Source: Ciona intestinalis
Lineage: Eukaryota > Chordata > Ascidiacea > Phlebobranchia > Cionidae
Length of the DNA: 64,000 nt
Direction of reading: 5' to 3'
Assembly: GCF_000224145.3 (NCBI RefSeq)
Contig: NW_004190425.2
Span: 534,070-598,069 of the forward strand
Part shown: in pieces, positions 49,601-61,600 of the stretch
Numbering within the stretch: the stretch's first letter is position 1
Layout of the letters: every line of letters starts with the position of its first letter
The notes under the pieces: generated by a model
Databases searched by the model: none
Seen by the model: the letters and a program-made list of their open reading frames with translations, nothing else
What the model was told of the DNA's origin: nothing
Program-made: the position numbers and the translations under genes

Positions 49601-52600
49601 ATCTTAACACACCCATCGCCAGAATTCACAGCATCTGGAAGTGGTTCATTTAATCCCCAGTTGGTGTACATGGTCGGCCAACCATCTGACCACGAGAATG
49701 TTGTTTCCGTGATGGTGTCAACAAGCTGAAAAGAGAAATAATACATCAATAATCTAAAGTCATTTTTTAATGTAAAATAGTAGAAAACTAGGTTCAAAAA
49801 AGTTGTTCTTGTTCAAAACATATTGAAAGTCAAATGAACCATTATCCCTAAGTGATGTAAAATCACTTTGGGTTTAAACCAGAGTTGACCAATCACCCCT
49901 AAATGATGTTAAAATCAGTCGTTTACCTCTGAATGGAAGGTCATGCCCAACCAAAGCGAGTTACCGCTCTTAACTCCGCGCCAAAGCCAACTCTTCAACA
50001 AATCATTCTCATAAACTTCAGCGATGCTTACAATATCAATACCACTACCTAATAAAAACATTTATTAACAATAAACATACAGTTTGGTGAGGAAAGACAG
50101 GACACCTTTAGCACATAAGTTCCTAATATCCTGATCATGTTTTAAACAATTAACATTGGTTTATATGGGAGTCGTAAGGATACGTTTCCATAACTCTTTG
50201 AATGTTCCTTGTTTACTACCAAATAGGACGAATAAAATATAATGAAAAGGTGTCCCATCTTTCCCCAACCTACTATATTATATTATTGATATTACCTTCA
50301 TTTCTACAGGCTGTCTTTGCATCGCTCCATGAAGCGGGTTGATCAACAAGTTTAAAGCAAGACTGTCCAGATACCAGACTATAGTAACCAGCTGGACAAC
50401 CAATTGGACTGACAGTTACTGGTGGGGGAGGGTTACCATTGGACTTCCGAACATAACAAGCAAATGAAGTTTGTGTGCTACAATCCATGTCAAACCATGC
50501 ACCTTTGTCATCAGTGTTAACTTTCATTAAAACACATCCTTCCTAAAAATTAATATCAAAAAATCTAAATTAATATTTGATATATTCTACTCTACTTTGT
50601 ATGGGTGAGGTACTGGGATTCAGACAAAATTTGGCTTTTTACCCCAACACCCTTGTACGTCCAGAAGTGACGTGTTCTTGATAGTGAAGTTCCTTATTAA
50701 TATTAATAAAAGGTAAATATATATTTTACATAGGAAACTGTAAAGTTTGATTAGATCTCAAAATATACAGTCAGAAGCGTTTTAACTAGTTGAAGAAACA
50801 CAATATATTTGTAAAAAATTGTTTAATTTTTTTGCATTTATTGATATGACTGAAGTTTATGCACATTATGAATTAATGAATGTATGAAAATTAAATTTTA
50901 TAACATAACCGTACTTACACACATCATACCTGCTTAGTTATCACATATACAACCTTTTCAGAGATTTTTTTATATGATTTACTTTTGGTTACAGCATATT
51001 TTACCAAGTAAAGAACACAACCACAATGTTAGCAATACCTTTAGTTTTGTAACTGCTTTAACCATTCAGTAACACCACACTAGTACAATACAGTATAAAC
51101 ATCTTTCTTTCTTAGAAAAAATGAAATAAAAAAATTAAAACAGCGTAGAAAAAGGCATTAGCAACCAAAAACTTATCACCATAAATTAAAACTTACAGAA
51201 TATCCGTTAGGTTCTCCTGGAGCCCAGTTTGTGTAGCTAACTTCAGATTGGTCAATCCAAACAAAAGCATTTGAGTTTTGTTCACGGTCAGTCATACCAA
51301 TCCAGAATGAGTCACCTTTTCCCCATAAGTATTGCTCCAAGAATGCCTGAGTTACATTAGGACATTTATTAATTTATATGTGATTTTATGTTTTGTTCTT
51401 ATCATTTTTTTGTATTTTGTGCTAAAACACATTAATTAAGTAATAACAACAAAATTGTTAAATATAAGTATTGCTCAAAGAATGTCTGGGAATTACTTAT
51501 TGTTATAGTACTGTGGTGTAACATGGGAAACTGCTAGCACATACGTTCTGATCGTGTTTTGAACAATTACCAACACTCTTTTAAGGTGGCAGGGTTACCA
51601 TTATAGACTCTGTCAACAGTCTTTGTTTACTGCCAAATAGGATGAGAAAAGAGAACGAAAGCATCTCATTTTACCCTAGATGGGATATTGCTAGTGCAAT
51701 TTTCCTGGTCAAGTTTCATGGGGTTTTGTTATAGATTCTGTGAATATTCTTTTTTACTTCAAATGGGATTAGAATAGAGAACAGAAACATGTCCTATTTT
51801 ACTCCGGCCTCCTATACATAGATATTTAATGCAAAGTTACAACTTGACTTACCTGTTCATACTCATTACCCAGCACTGCCAACTCAGCAGAGTTATTCGT
51901 ACACCACTGTCTTGCAGTGGTCCAATCATATTTGACACTATCTCCTGGTGTCATGTAGCAGGCATTGCCATAAGGTACATATCCTGAATAAATAAAAAAA
52001 CTTAAATCACAATTTTAGAAAAAAAGATATAGTCTGTTGGGTAAGATAGGATACTTTTAGCACATAGTATCCAAAATCCTGATCCCTTATTAAACAATTA
52101 ACAACGGTATATGAGAGTCGTGAGAATACGGGTTTATAATTCTCTAAATGTTCTTGTTTACTACTAAATGTGACAATAAAATAGAATAAAAAGATATTCC
52201 ATCTTGCCCAACCCTAATATACATTAAAAGTTGAGATACAATCAAATTATGAAAAAACAGAAATTAGAATTTCTAAACAAATGAAATTGCGAAAAGTGAA
52301 AAATTTATCTATATAAACCTGTTGGACAGTTCCCAGTAGCTTGCGCTGTAGGTGGTACTGTGACAGATGAAGCCCCAACATATTTCTCACAAACATATCC
52401 ATAAAGTCGTCCACAATTATCATCATTCCACATTCCAGTATCAGAAGACACCACTGTGCATCCTAAACATACCATAACTTTATATTAATGAATGAATGAA
52501 TGTAACTTACTTTATCCGCCATGACCAGAAAACGACAGTCGTTAAACACGGGTGTTAATACACCTGGTGCCAGCTTACGATTTGAAAAAAGGTTTGAAAA

Positions 52601-55600
52601 AAAGGGTCCATGACAGTTATCCAAAGCAATAATTATACCATGAGATATTAACGAATGTAAATGAACTGTTGCGGATGTATGTGTCTTCCTAGGCGAGACA
52701 CTTAACAACAATTGCCCAACCCTGTAGGTCTTAATAAGTTGTCTTAATCGTCAGCCATACATTTAAATAAACATTACACACAAATAAGACAAACGTGACT
52801 TTTCTTTTTAACTCAAGAATGTAACTTGTTTATCTACATGCAGTAGGACAACTCAGAATTTTAATAAAAGTGTCGAATTTTTTAGGTATTTGGTAACATA
52901 CAACTATGCAGGTAGTCCTTTTCCATTAAATTTACCAAAATTTTGAACATTTAATATTTAGTAGTTACATCTTTTTTTTATTAAATTAACAAAAAAATTC
53001 ATGATTAATATAAGAAAACTGTTTTACCTTCACTATCATAGAAGTTGTTTGGTTCACTTGGTGCCCAGTTCACATAATCAAGGTTACTTCCATCAGCCCA
53101 GTAAAATGCTCTGCTTCCAACATCCTACATGTAAAGGATTCATATTTCATTTTTTTCATTTTTCAAATTTTAATAACATGTTCTCATCATACAAAAATAG
53201 TAATTTAAATATTGCATATTTCATCTTAACAAATTGGTAAGAAAATTAAATGCAGAACGTTTTTATAACTACTTATTATACAAATTAATAAATATTACAA
53301 AAGTGTACACTTTACTTTTTTCTTTAAATATATTTCTGAAACAATTGTGGAAGGAATTAAAAAATACAAACACTATATAGTAGGGTGGGGGAGATGGGAC
53401 ACCATTTCATTATATTTTCTCGTCCCATTTGGTAGAACAAAGAACATTCAAAGAATTATAAAACCAGTATTCTCAGTACTCTCAAAGACCGTTATTAATT
53501 GTTTAAAACACGATTATGATATTCCGATATTATGCGCTAACGATCTTCAATCTCCCCCCACCCTTCTATATCAAGTTATCATTAACTTACACGAAGTCCA
53601 ATCCACATAGACCCTGCTGTTGCTTTTTGGGCTCTGTTTGTGACAAAGGCGTTTTCATCTTCACTATGAATGGCCACTAGATTCCCTCCTTTGCCCAAAC
53701 AGCTTTGTTGCGCGTAACTCCATCCATATTCAGTTGATGATATGAAAGCGTAACATTTCTCAGAGTTGTACGAGGTTTTGAAGCGAAGCTGAAAATGTAA
53801 AGTCCAAATTAACAAGTTAAAAGTGTCTAAATTTGTAAGATGATTTGTCCACATACTTTAAAAATAATATTCTCAAACACAGTGTAGGAAAATGTTTTAT
53901 AAGAATTTTACATCTATATTTTTATAATCAAGATAACTCTGCAGATGTACAGTAATGAGTTCTAATCTTGGTCCCGTAGAAAACCACTGTCCTTTTCTAG
54001 GTGGCATACTGATACCTTATTTGGATATTTCTTATAAATCGCTCTTGTTCTTTTCACCTTAGAAGGCCACATAATACAAGGTAATATAAGACTTATACAT
54101 GTATGACTCATAGAGAGACTTACTACAGTGTTGAATAAAATATACAGCAGATTCAAAGCTACCTTTTGCATAGTTAGAATTTTAAGGTATGATACCTTCA
54201 CTTTTTTAAGGAAAATTTTTATAGTACTTTTTAATTTGTTAAACTATACTCCCGCATAATATTTAAAACTACATTTTTTCAGAAGTGTTTATAAACATGT
54301 TTACTTCCTCTATTAGTAAAAACTAATTGGTGTGTACAGTAAAATAGGTACCCATGTTTCATCTGTGCCACAATTGTTAGGGTCTGGGTAACCAAGGTCT
54401 TCTTGAGGTGGTGGAGGGGTGGATGGAACTTTGTCTTTAATTATTTTACAAATGAAATTTCTTGAAGTATCACAACTTAGATCATTCCACCTGAATGATG
54501 TTTTATATAATATTAAACTTAGTCATTTGCCCGACAATGTAGCACAGTTGGTTAACACTCCTGCCTCTAACCAATATGTAATGGGTTCAAGGCTATTCGT
54601 TGCTACCATTGTGGGCGTATGTGTCTTTGGGCAAGACACTTACCGACAATTGTTCCAACCCAGTGGTCACTAATGGGTTGTTCAAATTATCAACCACACA
54701 GAAAGAAATAAAAGAGTCTCAAAAAAATAATCACCTACAAAGTAACATACTTGGTAACTCGTAAGCTGGCATAAGGTGTATGAAACAGAACACCTGTGTT
54801 TAACTACATTAATTCATTAATTCCGACAGATATTTAAGTATAAATACGTAATAGAATTATGAATTGGGCTAATGCCACAAATTTTAAAAAATTTAGAGAG
54901 CCGCAATTGTAGGCAATAATATGTTTAAATCTTTACTATAGTAATGTATTTTTGTCAAATTCTAATTACACTTACGTGTATGAATCAGTATAGAATTGGC
55001 ATTCAACACAGTTTTCTTCACCATTTACATTATTTGGTTCACCCACTGACCAATCAGTGAAGGATACAGCACTACCTGTTAACATTAAATATAAATTGTA
55101 TATTTTTGTGCAGTAGAAACAAATTTATCTAAAAAAAACATTTTAAATTAAAAGCAAAAAGTATGAGTGTACAGAAATGTATTATATATAAATAAAAAAC
55201 TAATATTTTGATATGCATTTCAATATTGTAATCTTTTTATCTAAAGACAACATTTTTTTAAATTAAAAGTAATAGGAATGAGGTAACAAAAAGATAATTG
55301 TTGTAAAATAAAGAAATAGCTGTTTTAACATGCATTCCAATAATGTAAAGGGATAAATTTAGAGTAACAACTAAAAGTTTACAAAATAATTCTGATTTTT
55401 ATACATTTAGAAGCAAGGGGTAAGATTTTAGAAATAGTTGGCTTTGAAATGCTATTAAAATCATTTTTACACAGTTTCATATAAAAGCAATGCGACTAAG
55501 TGGTGCAGTAACAGTTAAATACACAAAAATACCACAAGATTATCATCAAAACACACCATCTGTCCATTGGTATCCAGTATTTAAACCCAAGTTGTTCAAA

Positions 55601-58600
55601 CCCATCCAGAAATAAGTGTAAGAACCAACTGCTCCGTTTGTAACAAAGTTGATAATAGAATCCCGCTCTTCAGAACTGTGGACAGACACAAGGTCCCCCC
55701 CTTGCGCTCGGCAATAATCACGAGCGTCGTACCAAGTTAGTCGCTGGTTACGATTAGCATCATCATACTCATTTATCTGATAACAATACACACTGTTACA
55801 ATATAATTATACATCTTTCATAAATCATGAAGGAAATCAAATTATTAAGGTAGAAGGTTAATCAAACTAAAAAGTTTGTTTTGTTTTAAAATAACAAAAT
55901 ATAACATAAATTTTATTTTAAAGTTGGAAAATACAAAGCCTTATTCAAGCTGTCAATTATACTTTAGGATTAGGTTGTGTGTTTAAGATGGTGTTATTGG
56001 AACATAGTAATATTACTTAATAGCGCTAACATTAAATGCAATAAATAAGTGCAACTTGCTTTATCCTTGCACGGCCAGAAACAACAAACATAATAACATT
56101 GGTGTTCTTTTTCATACAACTCACGCCAGCTTATGAGTTACCATGTATGTTACTTTGTTGGTGTTTTTTATGTGAGGCTGATAACTTGGAGAACCATTAG
56201 TGACCACTGGTTGGAGCAATTGCCGTTAAGTGTCTTGCTTAAGGACACATTCGCCCATGATGGTAGCAGTGACGAGCCTTGAACCCATTACCTCTGGGTT
56301 ACAGGTAGGCGCGCTAACCACTTTGCCACGGCCCGAGACGCATATTTTTCATGTGTATTTACATAGGTAAACATTTTTTTGTTATTCACCTGGTAACAAT
56401 AAGCTGTTGTTGAATCTCCATGCCAACCAGGGTAACAGTTACCAGTTGTGGGTAAAGTAGTTAGAACTGGTTGTGTGAAACCAACCCTGTCTTTTTCACA
56501 AACATAATATCGATTCTGACCACAAATGTCAATCTCCCAAAAACCTGTGGTTGACATATGATATTGCGTCAGATTAAAAACCAGAAAAAAAGACTGTATA
56601 AGAACAAAATCTCTGTTTAAATTAAATAATTTTAAATAAATAAATGTCACTCATTTATCCTTACAAGGGCAAAGCAACATTAGAAGTTTTAACAGAAGTT
56701 TTCTGTTTTAAACACCTTATCATCCACAAAGTAACATACATGGTAACTCGTAATCTAGCAAGAGGTTTATGAAACAGAGCACCCGTGTTTAACGACCGTT
56801 GTTTCCTGGCCACCCAAGGACAAAATAAGTTACGTTAATTCATTCATGCTTGCTTTAGGTTTTTAGGTATGCTACCTTGTACACTATTTTACACCAAAAA
56901 TGGCAACAGCATTAAATCTAACACTTAATATACTCTTATTAATAAGTAAGCCATCCAACCACTGTACCACAATACAGCACATTAATTTGATACTCGCCTG
57001 TTTGATCGTTCATAAATGTGCATCCATATTCATCGCCAGTACCACAGTTGATCCATCTGCCCTTATATACAGGATCTATGCTACACCATGGTGTGTTCTC
57101 CAACCTTGCTGGGTGTTCGAAGGTTGTGCATTCAGTGAAAGTATGATCTTTGTAGGTGAATGGGAATGCACATTGGAATCTTACACCTGGAATACATTGT
57201 ATAGTTGAATACAGGGTTCTGAAACTATGTGCTGTAAACAAAAAAATGCTTTAGTGTGCATTGTGAAAAAATTGTAAAGTATGAATATGAAAAATTAAAT
57301 TGTAAAGCGTGAATAGGAAAAATTTAAAATATAAATAAAAAATATTGTAAAATATGAATATGAAAAATCGTAAGTCTAGTGCACTGCATTCAGACCTAAA
57401 CGTTTAAAAAATAGCTTGATTTGTAATTTAAAATTGCAGTTTAACACTGTTAAGAATATGATAAATAAATCATTTTTTGAATGTAAAAAAGTTTTTTCAA
57501 AAAAGTCACACGTTACCAGATAAGTGGAACAAATATTGTTAAATAAACATACAACTAGTGCAGAATTTGTTCAAACAATTTGGTAACCAATAATATTGCT
57601 CTGTTTAATACAAGAAAATAACAAACTTTAATTTGTTTTTTTTATTAAGGTAGCAAAGTTAAACAACAAGTAAAATGAAAAGACAGCATAGAGCTACAAA
57701 ACAACAGTCATTGCAATTAAAAACAGCATACAGTTAAAAACCTATTAGCATTAGACATTGTTTTATTCTTTTCTTACTTGGTTGGTCAGTTCCCCAATGT
57801 GTGTAAGTGACTGGATCTCCGTTCTCCCACGTATAATAAGGTTCACCAGTGATTGTAGATTTTGCTGCCAATCCAATCCATGCTGTGTATCCCAAACCAG
57901 GTGGAATGGTGGTTGTAACCTGTGATATGAATTAAATTAAACTGATAGTAGTCATACATTTAAATACTTATTTTTATTACTTTATTTTAATTTAAAAATA
58001 TTTTTATTTTAAATGAATGAATGACTAAATGTTACTTGAATGAATGTAACTTGCTTTATTTTGTGAATGGTAAAGTTTAATTAGCATCTTGACAAATTAC
58101 AGTTCAAAGGCAAATCCTTATAGTCTCTTAAGAATCTGGTGCTACGAAAAAGTAACAGACAAAAATCAAGTCCAACCAGCTGTACAGTAAAATATATATA
58201 TTTGGCATATAGTATCTACAGAGTAGTTCTTATATTCTCTTTTTTGCTTCTAAATTTCCAGCTTTAAGTTATCAGTGTTTACTTTTACATTTATATAAAA
58301 AAATAATTATTTTCCAATTATGTTTTAAATAATTAACAACTCTTTTTAACATTAGCATGTTGAAATTTTAACTTTAACATGTTGAAAATTTAAGATTAGC
58401 ATGTTGAAAATTTAACTTTAGCATGTTGAAAATTTATTCATAGCATATTCAAAGACTTACAAGTGAATGCACAAATGCTTGTTCATAATCATCATGTATG
58501 CTGACCAAGTTGCTATTAATCTCTTCACAATGTCGGTTGGAATAAATGAACATGTATTCGTCTGTACTTGCTTTGTAACATGATGATCCTGCAAAAATTC

Positions 58601-61600
58601 AATGTTATTACAACTTACAGAATATAAACAAATTCCAAAATAGTTTTAATCAGTTTTAATCAGAAATTTTAAATTCCTTCCTTTGAGAAAACGGGTTTTT
58701 AGAAAAGCATGTCATTTACTTGAATCTTACAGAACATAAAAAAATCCAAACAAGTTTTTATCAGAAATGGTAAATTCCTTTCATTTGAGAAAACCGGTTT
58801 TTAGAAAAGAATTTCATTTTCTTGAATAACTATACTCAAAGGAACAACTAGGAGATTAATGTTAAAAAACTTGTGTTATTGTGAATTTCATTGCATATTT
58901 AAAGAGGCTTTTTCAGGGGAGAAATATGTGGTTTCAGAAACATTTTTTTTACATTGGTTAATATTTACAAGAATAATTTATGATAATAATCGTAGACACT
59001 TGTGGCCTCTTTCATATTTTACAAGGGTAGGCTCCTAATGCATAAAACACAGTCAGACCAGAGTGCTATCGCATAGACCTGTTTTTTCCCAAGAGATAGG
59101 TGACAAGGGCTTTAATGGTAAAAAAAATGGGAGATTATGTAACAGCTTTATAATTTAATATAACTGTAATAAATTTTGTAAATCTGGTGTTCATGAAGTA
59201 GGTTCTATTTGAATAATAGACTACTACTACATATTCTATTATATGTGGGTGAGGTCTAGCATGAGGTCTAGCAGCGTAGCACGCCATGGGTCCTAGGATT
59301 TAGGTCAGGATTGACCCATTACCCCAATGATGCCATATTAGTGAAATATATATCTCACAAAATACAATTCGCTGGATTTGATTTTTGTTTGTTGTATAAT
59401 TCGAAGCAAAACGTTTTTTTTAGAAAAGATTGTCATTTTACTATACTGAATAGAACAACTAATAAATTAATAAAAAAAAACCTTGATTCCAAGCCTAATA
59501 ATAACAATAAAGAAACTTAACCATATCCACTCCAACCAGCATCACATCCCTCATCAATAACCACTTCATCTGGGGGGATGGGTGGAAGAAGTTGTTTCTC
59601 TTGTTTACAAATATAAGGAAGAGTTGCATCACAACTATTGTCATTCCAATATCCAAGTAGTCGGTAAATGTTGACACATCTTTCTCCCTGGGTTCATGGT
59701 TTAATTACAGCGTCATATGTATATCATGAATATTCATATGATCATGTATATTCATATGATCATATATATTCATGTTATCATGTATATCCACATGATTATG
59801 TATAGTCGTGAGATCGTGTATATTCATATGATCATGTATATTCATGTTATTATGTATATTCATGTAATCATGTATATTTAAATGAACATGCATATAATAC
59901 GCTCATGTATATTCATATAATCATGTATATTCATGTGATCATGTATATTTATATGATCATGTGTATTGATACAATGAGACAAGTTGATATTTTAAACACA
60001 TTGTGCTTACTTTAAATTATGTATGAGTAATGTTTGTGGCGTTATTAACAATTCTGGTATTTTAATCACTTGTATTCTCGAAAATGGAGTGGTAACTCTA
60101 TGGGTGATTTTCTTTTGTTCATTAATCGTTTGCCATTTGAAGCTAACACTCACAACTATTGCCTTTTAAAATGATTTTAAGGGATTTGCACTAATATACA
60201 TGAATAGACTTATTTTTCTCACATGATAGTGATTTTTTTGTGGTGTAAATAATTGTATCATTATACAGCCTCCATATATTTTCAAATAGTTAAACACTGC
60301 TAATATATGAACAGTGGTAGCAGCTCTGAACAAGTTTACAAGTTATATACACATCCATACCTTTCCATTTGGTTCTCTGAAATTCCACTTAGTCATGGTG
60401 ACGACACTATCATCAACCCATTCGTAATAATTCTGTGTTCGAAGGTCATTCATTCCAATCCAAACATCACCACCACGATCTAACAATGGAAAATTACAGA
60501 AAAAACCTTGGAAAAAAACTTAAAAAAAAGGAATTTTAATTGGCCTACATTATAGAGACTATTAGTAAATTTATAAACACTTGTGTTAAAGAATATATTA
60601 AACACTAACCAGCTATTTTAGTGATCACAATTGGGTAGTTAATACTAATGCAACAAATAGAATAGTTATTGTATTGAAAGAACTATAGACACACTATCAT
60701 ATTATCTTTTATTACTTGAATAATTTATTATTAGTTATTATTAGTTAAATCTATTGCTCACAGATATGGGATATTTCCCACAGTTGTATTATAGTAGGGT
60801 GGGGGAGGATGGGACACTTTTTCATTCTATTTTTTCGTCCCATTTGGTAGTAACTAGAGAACATTCAAAGAATTACAAAACCGTACCCTCATGACTCCCA
60901 TAAACAGAATTTCTTATAAATCAGGATATTTGGATATTACGTGCTAAAGGTGACCCGTCTTCCCCCACCCTACTTTTAATACAAGATAGGCCTACAGTGT
61001 GTAAACCTCTGGAAAATCTAAGATGTTGGGCAAAACTGTTCTGTTGCCCCAATATTTATAATAATAACTTTATTTGTCTTTCAATTGCGGTCGCGAAGAT
61101 TTAGAAATATTTTAAACGAAAAGACAGGATACAGCGACAAAACACAGTTGTTAAAATAGCTTACAGTTAAAAAAATATTTACATTTAACTAACAAATATA
61201 TACATAACATTATAAATTCCGCTAGTAGTATAACATGACAACCTCACATAATGTAATTGCCTACCTCCCTGAGTTATCATTGACTCAATAAAGTCGTTTT
61301 CAGCAAGAGATAGAATAGATACAAGGTTAGCACCACGGCTTTGACAGTCAGCTTGCGCATCATGCCAATCCATTGCAACGTTCTTAGGCGAGAAATAATA
61401 ACAATGGTCCTTCCATGCTTTCCAGTCCTTGTCACAGCGATATACTAAACAATGAAAATAAAAATAGTATTAACATTCTATGTCATCACGATGTTACTGA
61501 ATACTAACCACTTCCATCAAACTGCATTGATAAATGTGAAGCTGTAAAACTGTGAAATATAAAAAGGTAAAAATAAAAAGGAATAGAAATTAATTATTTT

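Noticed and set aside
59705..59893. His/Asn/Met-rich reading frame
   Set aside because: It is a translation of the AT-rich tandem array in an intron.
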